From the NCBI RefSeq assembly GCF_040869035.1, contig NZ_CP162100.1:2604001-2668000 (forward strand): a DNA stretch of 64,000 nucleotides, read 5' to 3'. Position numbers and translations under genes: made by a program. Shown here piece after piece: positions 54,512 to 64,000 of the stretch. Source of the DNA: Vibrio sp. NTOU-M3. GTDB taxonomy: Bacteria; Pseudomonadota; Gammaproteobacteria; Enterobacterales; Vibrionaceae. The first letter of the stretch is position 1. Every line of letters begins with the position of its first letter. The notes beneath the pieces are model-generated. The model did no database searches and was not told the origin of the DNA. It worked only from the letters and a program-made list of their open reading frames with translations.

Positions 54512-54526
54512 ATAAGGATACGAACG

Positions 54527-54955
54527 ATGAAAAAAGCCGCTCTCCTTTCTATCGCTTTGCTCGGCTTAGCCGCTTGTAGCCAAGGAGTCACAACCATGGT
54601 GGATCGCTCCCAATCACCTTGTGGTGACAAACCAAACTGCGTTTCCACCCAAGACACACGTGAAGAATACAACCTAACGCCATTCACCCTAACCGAATCC
54701 GCGAACATCGATGCCGTTGAGCAAGCCGCGCTTGAACTGCCAGGCGCGAAAACAGCGGTGAAAGAAGGTAATTACCTGCGTATCGAGTGCACATCGAAAA
54801 TCATGCGCTTTGTGGACGATTTAGAACTCAAGATCGAAGGCGACCAGCTCATTGTTCGCTCAGAATCTCGCGTTGGCTATTCAGATCTTGGTGTTAATCG
54901 AAAGCGAGCGGTTGAGCTTCGAGAGCTATTGAAAATAAACAACCTTATAGAGTGA
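54527..54955 (+). CDS. DUF1499 family lipoprotein
   Basis: 142 residues from the ATG at 54527 (GGA site ahead; ten extra in-frame codons upstream are AT-rich leader). Lipobox LAAC with Cys17. The mature part has the DUF1499 signature: CGDKPNCVSTQD near the start and SRVGYSDLGVNRKR near the end. Function is unknown. It stands alone between the second GOGAT operon and the converging truB, with terminators on both sides. Confidence 0.9.
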   Translation: MKKAALLSIALLGLAACSQGVTTMVDRSQSPCGDKPNCVSTQDTREEYNLTPFTLTESANIDAVEQAALELPGAKTAVKEGNYLRIECTSKIMRFVDDLELKIEGDQLIVRSESRVGYSDLGVNRKRAVELRELLKINNLIE

Positions 54956-54969
54956 TAACGGATAGACAT

Positions 54970-54999
54970 AAAAAAACCGAAGCTAAGACTTCGGTTTTT
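54970..54999. terminator. Bidirectional terminator between the DUF1499 gene and truB
   Basis: Stem AAAACCGAAG / CTTCGGTTTT with six-base loop, A-run on the left and T-run on the right; it can end both converging genes. Confidence 0.92.
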
Positions 55000-55015
55000 A
55001 TTTATGAATGGTAAA

Positions 55016-55963
55016 TCACTCAGCCTCATTACGAAACACAACCAAGCGTTTCGGAGCAACCTTCCCGTCATCATTCACTTCTGCAACTCCAATGAAAAGC
55101 TTCTCTTCACCAGATGTCATACGCAGTGGCGTTCCTTCAGGGGCTCCAAATACTTGTACTGGCATTCCGTGCTGAACTAAATTGCTCAGCTCTGCATTGA
55201 GATTAACTTCCGGTAAATCTTCAACGGCTGTGTCCATTGGCAGCAATAGAGGGTCAAGCAATTCTCGTGGAGGAATCTCTTCGCACTGTGCTTGTTCAAG
55301 CAAGTCGTTAAGCTGCTCAAGCGTGACCATTTTCTCATACGGGTAGTTTGCAACCGCAGTACGACGCAGCATAGTGACATGAGCACCACAACCAAGCATC
55401 TCACCAAGATCGTCGACGATCGTTCGAATATAAGTACCTTTCGAGCAATGGACTTCCATCTCAACTTCATCGCTTTCAAAACGATGCAGAATAATTTCGT
55501 ATACCGTGATCTTGCGAGATTCACGCGGAACATCGATACCTTGCCGCGCATATTCATACAAAGGCTTTCCTTGGTATTTTAACGCAGAGAACATTGATGG
55601 TATTTGATCAGATTCGCCACGAAACTTATCAATACACGCTTCTAGCTGCTCAAGAACCACGTTAACTGGGCGAGTTTCAACGACTTCACCATCAGAATCT
55701 GATGTATTAGTACGTTCACCCAATTTAGCGATAACACGGTAGCGCTTATCTGAATCTAATAGAAATTGAGAAAATTTAGTTGCTTCACCAAGACAAATTG
55801 GCAGCATACCTGTCGCTAGGGGATCCAGTGCACCGGTATGACCTGCTTTTTCTGCAAAATAAATACGTTTTACTTTTTGCAGCGCATCATTAGATGAAAT
55901 GCCTGTAGGCTTATCCAAAAGGACAACACCATTAATTGGACGACCTTTACGACGACGAGCCAT
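55016..55963 (-). CDS. truB: tRNA pseudouridine-55 synthase TruB
   Basis: Makes the universal pseudouridine 55 in the T loop of tRNAs. 315 residues. Catalytic aspartate D47 in [14 protein letters not shown]-terminal [10 protein letters not shown] and C-terminal PUA-like region. The start codon overlaps the rbfA stop by one base. In E. coli and most relatives rpsO and pnp follow truB; here the next gene is convergent and unrelated. Confidence 0.98.
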   Translation of the reverse strand: MARRRKGRPINGVVLLDKPTGISSNDALQKVKRIYFAEKAGHTGALDPLATGMLPICLGEATKFSQFLLDSDKRYRVIAKLGERTNTSDSDGEVVETRPVNVVLEQLEACIDKFRGESDQIPSMFSALKYQGKPLYEYARQGIDVPRESRKITVYEIILHRFESDEVEMEVHCSKGTYIRTIVDDLGEMLGCGAHVTMLRRTAVANYPYEKMVTLEQLNDLLEQAQCEEIPPRELLDPLLLPMDTAVEDLPEVNLNAELSNLVQHGMPVQVFGAPEGTPLRMTSGEEKLFIGVAEVNDDGKVAPKRLVVFRNEAE

Positions 55964-56370
55964 TACTCGTCCCCTGCCTGATCATCTTCGCGGCCAGAGT
56001 TTTTCTGCTTGCGCTTATCTTCATTTACCACTTCAGAAACCAGATTCGACATACGCATACCTTCAACTAATGTATTGTCGTAGTAGAAACGTACTTCTGG
56101 TGTAAGGCGCAAACGAATACGCTTACCTAGCATCATGCGAATATGCGCTTCATGCTCGCGCAGTGCTGCTAAACAAGATTCTGGAGTTTGCTCACCCACG
56201 CATAAAAATGTCACAAAAACTTTTGCATAAGCAAGGTCACGAGACACTTCTACATCCGAAATAGTCACCATCCCTAAACGAGAGTCTCGAACTTCACGCT
56301 GTAGGATCATCGCAAGTTCTTTTTGCAGCTGTTGGGCAACACGCTGCGTGCGGCTAAATTCTTTTGACAT
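55963..56370 (-). CDS. rbfA: 30S ribosome-binding factor RbfA
   Basis: Late 30S assembly and cold-adaptation factor with a KH-like fold. 135 residues from the ATG at 56370 ([14 protein letters not shown]), which has GAGAAAAG ahead; a GTG four codons upstream is in frame but poorly placed. It is separated from infB by a gap of about 115 bases that holds a long hairpin. Confidence 0.96.
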   Translation of the reverse strand: MSKEFSRTQRVAQQLQKELAMILQREVRDSRLGMVTISDVEVSRDLAYAKVFVTFLCVGEQTPESCLAALREHEAHIRMMLGKRIRLRLTPEVRFYYDNTLVEGMRMSNLVSEVVNEDKRKQKNSGREDDQAGDE

Positions 56371-56383
56371 ATCTTTTCTCACA

Positions 56384-56423
56384 AATAGAAAGAATGGGGG
56401 GATGGTTTAAACCAGCCCCCCAT
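56384..56423 (-). terminator. Long near-perfect hairpin with U-rich tail between infB and rbfA
   Basis: The inverted repeat ATGGGGGG-N-TGGTTT / AAACCA-N-CCCCCCAT at 56394-56423 pairs at 14 of 15 positions about a TTTAAA centre. On the minus strand it is followed by TTCTTTCTATTTG. It looks like an intrinsic terminator or attenuator inside the operon, or an RNase III-type processing site. Confidence 0.6.
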
Positions 56424-56484
56424 GGTGTATTCAACAACCAATTACCACTTATCTGTATCAGATTTCGTAAGTAATTTTAGTCAA

Positions 56485-59205
56485 TTAATCAAGAGTACGT
56501 TTGATTTCAACGATTTCGAATACTTCAATTTGGTCACCAACGCGAACATCATTGTAGTTCTTAACGCCGATACCACATTCGTAGCCACTCTTAACTTCTT
56601 GAACGTCATCTTTAAAGCGACGTAGTGATTCTAGCTCACCTTCGTAAATAACAACGTTATCACGTAGTACACGGATTGGGTTGTTACGCTTAATCAGACC
56701 TTCAGTAACCATACAACCAGCGATAGCACCAAGTTTAGGCGACTTAAATACATCACGAACTTCAGCAAGACCAATGATTTCTTGCTTGAATTCAGGTGCA
56801 AGCATACCGCCCATCGCTTGTTTCACTTCGTCGATCAATTGGTAGATGATTGAGTAGTAACGTAGATCAACGCTTGCAGCTTCAACAGCACGACGAGCTG
56901 ATGCATCAGCACGTACGTTAAAGCCAAGGATGATTGCGTTTGAAGCTTCTGCAAGTACTGCATCAGTTTCTGTAATACCACCAACACCAGAACCAACGAT
57001 GTTAACTTTCACTTCGTCAGTAGACAGTTTCAGTAGTGAGTCTGCAATCGCTTCCACAGAACCTTGTACGTCAGCTTTCAGAACAACGTTTAGTTCAGCA
57101 ACTTCACCAGCTGTCATGTTCGAGAACATGTTCTCTAGCTTAGATTTCTGCTGACGAGCAAGTTTCACTTCACGGAACTTACCAGCACGGTAGTTTGCTA
57201 CTTCACGCGCTTTACGCTCATCACGTACTACTGTTGCTTCATCACCCGAAGATGGTACACCTGAAAGACCTAGGATCTCTACAGGGATAGATGGACCAGC
57301 TTCTGTAATTTCTTGACCTAGTTCGTCACGCATTGCACGAACACGACCGTATTCTTGACCACAAAGAACGATGTCACCTTTGTTTAGCGTACCTGATTGA
57401 ACAAGTACTGTTGCAACAGGACCACGACCTTTATCTAGGCGAGATTCAACTACAACACCAGATGCCATACCTTCTTTAACCGCTGTAAGTTCAAGAACTT
57501 CAGACTGAAGAAGAATCGCTTCTAGAAGACCATCGATATTTGTACCCTGTTTTGCAGAGATGTGAACGAACATGTTCTCACCGCCCCATTCTTCAGGGAT
57601 AACGTCGTATTGAGCTAGCTCATTCTTAACGTTGTCTGGGTTAGCATCTTCTTTATCGATTTTGTTTACCGCAACGATCAAAGGAACTTCTGCCGCTTTC
57701 GCGTGCTGAATCGCTTCGACTGTCTGTGGCATTACACCATCATCAGCAGCAACAACAAGAACAACGATATCCGTCGCTTGAGCACCACGAGCACGCATTG
57801 CAGTAAATGCTGCGTGTCCAGGAGTATCAAGGAAAGTAATCATACCGTTATCAGTTTCTACGTGATAAGCACCGATATGTTGCGTAATACCGCCAGCTTC
57901 ACCCGAAGCAACGTGAGTACGACGAATGTAGTCAAGTGTTGACGTTTTACCGTGGTCAACGTGACCCATGATAGTTACAACAGGAGCACGTGGTGCTGCT
58001 TCTTCGTTGCTATCACGATCGTTAAGTACTGCTTCTTCAAGTTCATTTTCTTTACGAAGAATAACCTTGTGGCCCATTTCTTCAGCGATTAGCTGAGCTG
58101 TTTCTTGATCGATAACTTGGTTGATAGTCGCCATTGCGCCCATCTTCATCATCGCTTTGATAACTTCCGTTGCTTTAACCGACATTTTGTTTGCCAGCTC
58201 AGAAACAACGATTGTTTCACCAATCACAACATCAGATTTTGCAACGGTTGCCGTTTTATCAAAACCATGCTGCATTGAAGCAGGTTTTGCTGGCTTAGCC
58301 AGTTTACCTTTACGGCCACCTTTACCACGCTGGTTACGACCACCGCGAGCTTGCTCATCTGTTTTTGAAGCAGCTTTCTTCTTCTTGCGACGACCACCGC
58401 CTTCTTCACGACGGTCTGCTTCATCTTCGGCTTCACGCGCGTAACGTGAAGTCGTTACATGGTAATCTGTATCTTCCATATCACCCTTTTTCTCTTCTGC
58501 AGCAGACCAACGCTCTTTATTCTTCTCAGCCATTTCGCGAGCTTCTTCAAGCTTGCGCTGACTTTCCTCTTCAGCCTTACGCTTAGCTTCTTCTTCCTGA
58601 CGACGTTTAAGCTCGTCGGCCTCTTTTCGCGCTGCTTCTTGCTTTAACTTCTCTTCAGCATCACGTTCTGTATTTTTACTAACATCACGTTTTGCTTTCT
58701 CTTGTGCTTCACGCTTCGCTTTTTCTTCAGCTTCACGCTTCGCTTTTTCTTCAGCTTCACGCTTCACTTTTTCTTCAGCTTCACGTTTTGCTGCTTCTTC
58801 AGCTTCACGCTTTGCTGCTTCTTCAGCTTCACGTTTTGCCGCTTCTTCAGCTTCACGTTTTGCTGCTTCTTCAGCTTCACGTTTTGCTTCATCTTCAATT
58901 GTGCTGCGCTTTACGTAAGTACGTTTCTTGCGCACCTCAACCTGAACATTCTTACTTTTACCGCCACCAGCATTTACGCTTAGTGTGCTGCGGGTTTTAC
59001 GCTGCAATGTCAATCGAGTAGGAGCAGCGTCACCTGTAGTGTCACCATGCTCTTTTTTCAAATGAGTCAGCAATTTTTGCTTCTCTTCATCTGATACAAC
59101 GTCTGATCCCGACTTCTTCATTCCAGCATCAGCAAGTTGCTCTAATAAGCGGTCTACTGGTGTACCGATTTCTTCACTCAGTGCTTTAACAGTAATTTGT
59201 GTCAT
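56485..59205 (-). CDS. infB: Translation initiation factor IF-2
   Basis: GTPase that brings initiator tRNA to the ribosome. 906 residues from the ATG at 59205 (GGGAG ahead; the earlier in-frame reading adds 16 residues of intergenic sequence). N-terminal IF2-N domain, a long charged linker made of an eight-residue repeat ([12 protein letters not shown], about nine units), then a second IF2-N domain and the G domain with [14 protein letters not shown] and NKID, followed by domains II-IV. Shorter internal-start forms, as in E. coli, are possible but not evident. 23 bases after nusA. Confidence 0.98.
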   Translation of the reverse strand: MTQITVKALSEEIGTPVDRLLEQLADAGMKKSGSDVVSDEEKQKLLTHLKKEHGDTTGDAAPTRLTLQRKTRSTLSVNAGGGKSKNVQVEVRKKRTYVKRSTIEDEAKREAEEAAKREAEEAAKREAEEAAKREAEEAAKREAEEKVKREAEEKAKREAEEKAKREAQEKAKRDVSKNTERDAEEKLKQEAARKEADELKRRQEEEAKRKAEEESQRKLEEAREMAEKNKERWSAAEEKKGDMEDTDYHVTTSRYAREAEDEADRREEGGGRRKKKKAASKTDEQARGGRNQRGKGGRKGKLAKPAKPASMQHGFDKTATVAKSDVVIGETIVVSELANKMSVKATEVIKAMMKMGAMATINQVIDQETAQLIAEEMGHKVILRKENELEEAVLNDRDSNEEAAPRAPVVTIMGHVDHGKTSTLDYIRRTHVASGEAGGITQHIGAYHVETDNGMITFLDTPGHAAFTAMRARGAQATDIVVLVVAADDGVMPQTVEAIQHAKAAEVPLIVAVNKIDKEDANPDNVKNELAQYDVIPEEWGGENMFVHISAKQGTNIDGLLEAILLQSEVLELTAVKEGMASGVVVESRLDKGRGPVATVLVQSGTLNKGDIVLCGQEYGRVRAMRDELGQEITEAGPSIPVEILGLSGVPSSGDEATVVRDERKAREVANYRAGKFREVKLARQQKSKLENMFSNMTAGEVAELNVVLKADVQGSVEAIADSLLKLSTDEVKVNIVGSGVGGITETDAVLAEASNAIILGFNVRADASARRAVEAASVDLRYYSIIYQLIDEVKQAMGGMLAPEFKQEIIGLAEVRDVFKSPKLGAIAGCMVTEGLIKRNNPIRVLRDNVVIYEGELESLRRFKDDVQEVKSGYECGIGVKNYNDVRVGDQIEVFEIVEIKRTLD
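58684..58899 (-). repeat. 24-base tandem repeat within infB
   Basis: About nine in-frame copies of a 24-base unit (for example AAACGTGAAGCTGAAGAAGC on the coding strand, plus four bases) encode the Lys-Arg-Glu-Ala-Glu-Glu linker of IF-2. The middle copies are nearly identical and the outer copies have diverged. Such repeats change copy number by slippage. Confidence 0.9.
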
Positions 59206-59228
59206 GCCGCTTTCTCCCTTGCTGAAAT

Positions 59229-60716
59229 TTATGCTTCTTCGCCGAACCAACAAATATTACGAGCAGCCATGATAAGCTCACCTGCACGCTCGTCTGTTAG
59301 TCCTTCAATACCTTCTAGATCATCAATACCTTGGTCAGCAAGATCTTCTAGTGTTGCAACACCTTTTGCTGCCAATTTAAATGCCATTTCGCGCTCAAGA
59401 CCTTCAAGACCTAATAGGTCTTCAGCTGGCTCAAGACCTTCAAAAGATTCTTCTTGTGCTAGAGCTAATGTTGTTAGTGCATCTTTTGCACGATTACGTA
59501 ACTCTTCAACCAAGTCTTCATCAAGGCCTTCTACTTCGAGAAGCTCATTAACTGGTACATAAGCAACTTCTTCTAGCGTAGAGAAACCTTCTTCAACAAG
59601 AAGCTGAGCGAAGTCTTCTTCAATATCTAGATATTTCATGAAGTTTTCAATTGAAGCCAGAGATTCTTCAGCATGCTTCTTCTGAAGATCTGCAACTGTC
59701 ATTACGTTTAGCTCCCAGCCAGTTAACTGAGATGCTAAACGTACGTTTTGGCCATTACGACCAATTGCTTGTGCCAAGTTATCTGCTTCAACAGCAATAT
59801 CCATAGCATGAGCATCTTCATCAACAATGATAGAGGCAACATCTGCTGGCGCCATCGCGTTGATAACAAATTGTGCTGGATTATCATCCCAAAGAACAAT
59901 ATCGATACGCTCGCCACCTAGCTCACCAGAAACAGCTTGAACACGTGCACCACGCATACCAACGCATGCGCCTACAGGGTCGATACGTTTGTCATTCGTT
60001 TTAACAGCAATTTTTGCACGAGAACCTGGGTCACGAGCTGCACCTTTAAGCTCGATAATTTCTTCCGCAATTTCAGGCACTTCAACACGGAAAAGCTCAG
60101 CAAGCATTTCAGGTTTAGAACGAGTAATAAATAGCTGGAAGCCACGAGCTTCTGGAGCTACGCGGTATAATAGACCACGAACACGGTCACCTGGACGGAA
60201 GTTTTCACGTGGTAGTTGGTCATCACGAAGGATCACAGCTTCAGCGTTATTACCAAGATCAAGCACAACAGTATCGCGGTTCACTTTTTTGACAACACCA
60301 GTAACCAGTTCACCTTCGTTATCAATAAATTGTTCTACGATTTGCGCACGTTCCGCTTCACGTACTTTTTGAACAATCACTTGTTTCGCTGTTTGTGTCG
60401 TAATACGGTCAAACGTTACTGAATCAATTTCGTCTTCGATGTAATCACCAAGCTCAATTGACTCATCATCGTAGCGAGCAGCTTCGAATGAGATTTCTTT
60501 TGTTGGGTTTTCAACTTCTTCAACAACCAACCAACGACGAAAAGTTTCAAATTCACCTGTTTTACGATCGATTGCTACACGTACATCAATTTCGATTTCG
60601 TGTTTTTTCTTTGTAGAAGTAGCAAGAGCAATTTCCAGGGCTTCAAAGATGCGCTCACGAGGTACCGCTTTTTCGTTCGATACCGCCTCTGCTACCGCTA
60701 AAATTTCTTTACTCAT
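59229..60716 (-). CDS. nusA: Transcription termination/antitermination factor NusA
   Basis: RNA-polymerase-binding factor for pausing, termination and antitermination. 495 residues: N-terminal polymerase-binding domain, S1 domain (about 135-200), KH1 and KH2 (about 230-345) and two acidic helix-hairpin repeats at the C-terminus (about 365-490), as in E. coli. Follows rimP by 24 bases. Confidence 0.98.
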   Translation of the reverse strand: MSKEILAVAEAVSNEKAVPRERIFEALEIALATSTKKKHEIEIDVRVAIDRKTGEFETFRRWLVVEEVENPTKEISFEAARYDDESIELGDYIEDEIDSVTFDRITTQTAKQVIVQKVREAERAQIVEQFIDNEGELVTGVVKKVNRDTVVLDLGNNAEAVILRDDQLPRENFRPGDRVRGLLYRVAPEARGFQLFITRSKPEMLAELFRVEVPEIAEEIIELKGAARDPGSRAKIAVKTNDKRIDPVGACVGMRGARVQAVSGELGGERIDIVLWDDNPAQFVINAMAPADVASIIVDEDAHAMDIAVEADNLAQAIGRNGQNVRLASQLTGWELNVMTVADLQKKHAEESLASIENFMKYLDIEEDFAQLLVEEGFSTLEEVAYVPVNELLEVEGLDEDLVEELRNRAKDALTTLALAQEESFEGLEPAEDLLGLEGLEREMAFKLAAKGVATLEDLADQGIDDLEGIEGLTDERAGELIMAARNICWFGEEA

Positions 60717-60740
60717 TTTAAATAGCCTCTAAGACTCAAA

Positions 60741-61196
60741 TTAAAATTTAGGGATCAGGTTAGCTTTTGAAATGTTGCTAAGTGCGAACTCTTCGTTATT
60801 ACCTTCAACGGTAATTGAGATCGTTTCGCCATCAACAGAATGGATAACACCTTTCCATTTTCGACGGTTACCAACAGCCATTTTCAAAACGATGCTTACC
60901 TCGTGACCAATAAATTGTTCGTAGTGTGCTGCTTTGAAAAGTGGTCTTTCTAAACCAGGTGAAGACACTTCTAGGTTGTAAGCCACTGTGATTGGATCTT
61001 CAACATCCATAACTGCACTAACTTGATGGCTCACTTCAGCGCAATCGTCTACCGTAATGCCGTTTTCATGGTCAATATAGATACGTAATGTTGAGTGTTC
61101 GCCTGCGCGAATAAATTCTAATCCAACTAACTCATAACCTGATGCTGCTACAGGAGCTTCAAGCAATTCAGTAAGTTGTCTTTCTAAACCAGTCAT
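60741..61196 (-). CDS. rimP: Ribosome maturation factor RimP
   Basis: 30S assembly factor. 151 residues, normal; start [16 protein letters not shown] and the conserved [14 protein letters not shown]. First protein gene of the nusA-infB operon, preceded by a leader with two terminator-like hairpins. Confidence 0.97.
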   Translation of the reverse strand: MTGLERQLTELLEAPVAASGYELVGLEFIRAGEHSTLRIYIDHENGITVDDCAEVSHQVSAVMDVEDPITVAYNLEVSSPGLERPLFKAAHYEQFIGHEVSIVLKMAVGNRRKWKGVIHSVDGETISITVEGNNEEFALSNISKANLIPKF

Positions 61197-61214
61197 TTAA
61201 ACCACTCCAGAAAC

Positions 61215-61234
61215 AAAAAAAGGGCTCAGAGCCC
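61215..61234 (-). terminator. Terminator-like hairpin just ahead of rimP
   Basis: Minus strand GGGCT-CTG-AGCCC followed at once by seven Ts, ending 18 bases before the rimP start codon. Either a second terminator of the tRNA unit or an attenuator in the rimP-nusA-infB leader. Confidence 0.65.
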
Positions 61235-61281
61235 AATTTAAATACCAAGCAAAATCTGAATCTCTATACAAAAATTCAGAT

Positions 61282-61311
61282 AATAAAAAACCCCGAAAGT
61301 CGGGGTTTTTT
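61282..61311 (-). terminator. Terminator after tRNA-fMet
   Basis: Minus strand stem AACCCCGA / TCGGGGTT, three-base loop, T-run; about 90 bases past the tRNA-fMet 3' end. It ends the secG-tRNA unit, at least in part. Confidence 0.9.
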
Positions 61312-61399
61312 ATTGCTGGACCCTGATATGTTAGATGATATCAATGCCATCTAACCCGCAGTGTCAACACTGCGCAAACTTGTCCGAATCCTAAAGGAT

Positions 61400-61476
<77 letters not shown>

Positions 61477-61532
61477 TCCGACTTGTCGAGCATTATACGC
61501 TCTCCAAGGTGTTTTACAAGTTTGTAAATCAA

Positions 61533-61616
61533 TGGTGCCGAGAGAGGGACTCGAACCCTCACACCAAAGGCACTAGCACCTCATGCTAGCGTGTCTACCA
61601 ATTTCACCATCTCGGC
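61533..61616 (-). tRNA. tRNA-Leu (GAG anticodon)
   Basis: 84 nucleotides with encoded CCA. Acceptor GCCGAGA / TCTCGGC, anticodon loop ATGAGGT between CTAGC and GCTAG, and a long variable arm (class II). It begins 18 bases after the secG stop, the same arrangement as secG-leuU in E. coli. Confidence 0.98.
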
Positions 61617-61634
61617 AAGCTAAATCTCTTCAGC

Positions 61635-61970
61635 TTATTGAGGAATTTCATCACCCGTAGGGGCTGGAACTTCACTCGCTGCTTCATCGGCTTGTTGGAT
61701 AACCTGACCTTGAGTAGGATCAACCCACTGAGATTCAGTTTTATGTGTAGACATATTGCCTAGCACCAAGCTGACGACAAAAAATACTGTTGCAAAAATT
61801 GCAGTCATTCGGGTTAGGAAGTTACCTGAGCCGCTCGCACCAAACACTGTGTTTGAAGCACCAGCACCGAATGAGGCTCCCATATCTGCGCCTTTACCTT
61901 GTTGAATCAACACCAGGCCGATTACACCAAGCGCTGCCAACAGGTAAATCACAAGTAGAACTGTAAACAT
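61635..61970 (-). CDS. secG: Protein-export membrane protein SecG
   Basis: Accessory subunit of the SecYEG translocon. 111 residues with two membrane segments (about 2-22 and 51-71) and the conserved [18 protein letters not shown] loop. The C-terminal tail is hydrophilic and variable. A well-formed promoter lies about 100 bases ahead; the tRNA genes follow directly. Confidence 0.97.
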   Translation of the reverse strand: MFTVLLVIYLLAALGVIGLVLIQQGKGADMGASFGAGASNTVFGASGSGNFLTRMTAIFATVFFVVSLVLGNMSTHKTESQWVDPTQGQVIQQADEAASEVPAPTGDEIPQ

Positions 61971-62068
61971 TTTTCCACCTATGTTCCAAATTGTTGAGCC
62001 AGCGCCATTTTAATAATCTATTAAGATTTTAAAACAAGGCTAGCGACCTCCTTACTGAAGGCCGAGCA

Positions 62069-62097
62069 ATACTAGCGAAAGCAGTACTCTCTGACAA
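62069..62097 (-). promoter_or_regulatory. Candidate promoter of secG and the tRNA genes
   Basis: Minus strand TTGTCA (62092-62097), 17-base spacer, TAGTAT (62069-62074), then a GC-rich TGCTCGGCC stretch like the discriminators of stable-RNA promoters. That would suit a unit that carries an initiator tRNA. The 256-base gap 61971-62226 also holds an inverted repeat TAATCCCTC / GAGGGATTA (62171-62205) near the glmM end; no gene seen. Confidence 0.6.
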
Positions 62098-62226
62098 GTG
62101 GAATTTAGAAAAAAAAGCACAAGTTACACTTCAAATGGTCAAAAAAAGGGCAAAGCGTACTTTTTTATCTTAATCCCTCCACAGACACACGCTGAAGAGG
62201 GATTAAAAACAAACTATAAGAAAAGG

Positions 62227-63567
62227 CTAACAGCTTGATTTAACAGCATCAGCGATTTTTAACGCTGAATTTTGTACTAGTTGTGCATCTTCACCTTCAA
62301 CCATTACTCGGATCAATGGTTCAGTTCCTGATTTGCGCAACAATACACGTCCTTTATCGCCTAATTCAGCTTCAACTTGTGCAATAGCTACTGTTACCGC
62401 TTCAGCTTCCATTGGATTACTTCCACCAGAAAAGCGCACATTTTCTAAAACTTGCGGGTATAGCGTCATGCCTTTCGATAGCTCATGCAATGATGTTTTA
62501 CTGCCGACAACAGAAGCAAGGACTTGAAGTGCTGCGACAATTGCATCACCTGTGGTTACCTTATCCAATAAAATAACGTGGCCAGAGTTTTCAGCACCGA
62601 TTGTCCAGTTATTCTCTAATAACTTTTCCATCACATAGCGGTCACCAACAGCGGCGCGTACAAACGGGATGCCTAATTCTTTTAGGCCATTTTCCATACC
62701 TAAGTTGGTCATCAGTGTACCAACAACACCACCTTTCAACTCACCACGACGTTGGGCATCACGTGCGATGATATACGCAATTTGGTCCCCATCGACTTTA
62801 TTTCCAAGATGATCAACCATAATAATGCGGTCGCCATCACCATCAAAAGCTAAGCCAAGATGTGCTTTTTCTTCAACCACACGTTTTTGTAAAGTACGGA
62901 CATCTGTAGCGCCAACTTCATCATTGATATTTAAACCATTTGGTTCAATACCCATAGGGATAACTTCTGCACCTAGCTCTTTGAAAACACTTGGTGCGAT
63001 GTGATAAGTCGCACCATTGGCACAGTCAACCACGACTTTGATCCCCGCAAGACTCAATGCTGATGGGAAGGTACTTTTACAAAATTCAATATAACGGCCA
63101 GCAGCATCATTTAAGCGAGATGCCTTACCTAACATTGCAGACTCGACACATTCAATCTCTTTATCCAGCTCAGCTTCTATCGCTAGCTCAATATCATCGG
63201 GTAACTTAGTGCCTTCCGAGGAGAAAAATTTGATGCCGTTGTCGTAATAAGGATTGTGAGATGCAGATATAACAATTCCGGCTTCAGCACGGAATGTTTG
63301 CGTTAGGTACGCAACCGCTGGTGTTGGCATTGGACCGGTAAAAGTTGCTTTTAGTCCTGCAGCAGCCAAACCCGCCTCAAGAGCAGACTCCAACATATAA
63401 CCGGATATGCGAGTATCCTTACCAATAATAACCTTCTTTGTGCCCTGTTTCGCCAGCACACGTCCAGCAGCCCAACCAAGCTTAAGTACAAAGTCAGGAG
63501 TAATTGGATATTGGCCTACTTTGCCACGAACTCCATCTGTACCAAAATAACGTCTTTTATTAGACAT
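62227..63567 (-). CDS. glmM: Phosphoglucosamine mutase GlmM
   Basis: Interconverts glucosamine 6-phosphate and 1-phosphate on the way to UDP-GlcNAc, feeding the mur pathway and LPS. 446 residues. The phosphorylated serine is S103 in ISASHNP; the metal loop DGDGDR and the phosphate-binding [12 protein letters not shown] are intact. 26 bases after folP, the conserved pair. Confidence 0.98.
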   Translation of the reverse strand: MSNKRRYFGTDGVRGKVGQYPITPDFVLKLGWAAGRVLAKQGTKKVIIGKDTRISGYMLESALEAGLAAAGLKATFTGPMPTPAVAYLTQTFRAEAGIVISASHNPYYDNGIKFFSSEGTKLPDDIELAIEAELDKEIECVESAMLGKASRLNDAAGRYIEFCKSTFPSALSLAGIKVVVDCANGATYHIAPSVFKELGAEVIPMGIEPNGLNINDEVGATDVRTLQKRVVEEKAHLGLAFDGDGDRIIMVDHLGNKVDGDQIAYIIARDAQRRGELKGGVVGTLMTNLGMENGLKELGIPFVRAAVGDRYVMEKLLENNWTIGAENSGHVILLDKVTTGDAIVAALQVLASVVGSKTSLHELSKGMTLYPQVLENVRFSGGSNPMEAEAVTVAIAQVEAELGDKGRVLLRKSGTEPLIRVMVEGEDAQLVQNSALKIADAVKSSC

Positions 63568-63593
63568 AGTATTTCCTTTAGTTATTGTTTTGA

Positions 63594-64000
63594 CTAACTA
63601 TTCATTTTCATCTTAGCAACAACTTTTAGTGCGTCGATGGTTTCTTCAAAATCATGTACTCGAATTATTTGAGCACCTTTTTGCGCCGCAATCGTCGCTG
63701 TAGCAACACTAGCAGCAATACAGTCCGAAGGGGCCTTATTAAGCAATTTAAAGAGCATCGATTTACGAGACATGCCCGCTAAAATCGGCATATTAAATTG
63801 ATGAAACTGCTCAAGATGTGCAAGCATCTGATAATTGTGCTCTAAGGTTTTACCGAAGCCAAAGCCCGGGTCAAGAATGAGCTGCTCACGTTTGATCCCT
63901 ACAGCTTCACACGCAGCAACCCGTTCAGACAAAAACTCTTCAACTTCAGCTAACAAGTCTGTGTACTGCGGATTTGCTTGCATCGTACGAGGCTGTCCTT
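63594..64000 (-). CDS. folP: Dihydropteroate synthase (C-terminal part, cut by window edge)
   Basis: Folate pathway enzyme and sulfonamide target. The reading frame is open to the right edge; the residues before the first internal Met read GQPRTM, part of the family motif MQGQPRTM. Then come [16 protein letters not shown] and the C-terminal IIRVHDF. The N-terminal half lies beyond the window. Downstream glmM confirms the context. Confidence 0.95.
   Translation of the reverse strand, partial: GQPRTMQANPQYTDLLAEVEEFLSERVAACEAVGIKREQLILDPGFGFGKTLEHNYQMLAHLEQFHQFNMPILAGMSRKSMLFKLLNKAPSDCIAASVATATIAAQKGAQIIRVHDFEETIDALKVVAKMKMNS

Noticed and set aside
58684-58899. Regular short repeats that could suggest a CRISPR array
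   Set aside because: Units are contiguous with no spacers, in frame with infB, and encode the known type of IF-2 linker.
58692-59021. Plus-strand reading frames rich in Phe, Leu and Cys with internal repeats
   Set aside because: They are the antisense shadow of the IF-2 linker repeat; no ribosome site or start context.
62171-62205. Inverted repeat after glmM as an intrinsic terminator
   Set aside because: Stem is good, but no T-run follows directly on the minus strand; kept only as a note in the secG promoter entry.

Overview
The window is ordinary core chromosome of a gammaproteobacterium, almost certainly a Vibrio. The gene orders match those known from Escherichia coli, with Vibrio-type variations: petABC sits between rpsI and sspA, two glutamate synthase operons lie in tandem, and arcB has a PAS-GGDEF gene beside it. 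I saw no prophage, transposon, integron, CRISPR array or defence island. I also found no convincing new multi-gene system; the least explained material is non-coding (leaders, hairpins, junctions).

Layout. (1) 1-12602, minus strand: the division and cell wall (dcw) cluster. In transcription order it reads rsmH, ftsL, ftsI, murE, murF, mraY, murD, ftsW, murG, murC, ftsQ (cut by the window edge). It makes lipid II and the septal synthase with its regulators. rnpB (RNase P RNA) and rsmI lie just upstream on the same strand. (2) 14248-17582, plus strand: lpoA, yraN, diaA and dolP (outer-membrane lipoproteins, a nuclease-fold protein and the DnaA-binding DiaA). (3) 17635-22625, minus strand: sspB and sspA after petABC (cytochrome bc1) after rpsI and rplM. 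(4) zapE (minus) is divergent from zapG, degQ and degS (plus), which cover division and envelope proteolysis. (5) 27292-34248, minus strand: nudF, yqiB-like, cpdA, yqiA, parE, parC, divergent from tolC (plus). (6) 35903-41534, minus strand: yhcC, a diguanylate cyclase, arcB and a small lipoprotein. (7) 42086-54435, plus strand: two complete glutamate synthase operons of different subfamilies. (8) 54527-54955: a DUF1499 lipoprotein. (9) 55016-64000, minus strand: the glmM-secG-tRNA-Leu-tRNA-fMet-rimP-nusA-infB-rbfA-truB block (translation and transcription factors), with folP cut at the right edge.

Most genes sit in tight operons with ATGA or TAATG overlaps, and most operons end in clear hairpin/T-run terminators. 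Candidate promoters were read by eye and are marked as such.

Points most worth a second look: the structured leader of the first gltB; an ArcB sensor with Tyr in place of one of the two redox cysteines known in E. coli; long hairpins between infB and rbfA and in front of rimP; a hairpin directly ahead of the second gltB ribosome binding site; a Fur-like box on the DUF1499 promoter; the absence of rpsO-pnp after truB; and the absence of mraZ before rsmH.
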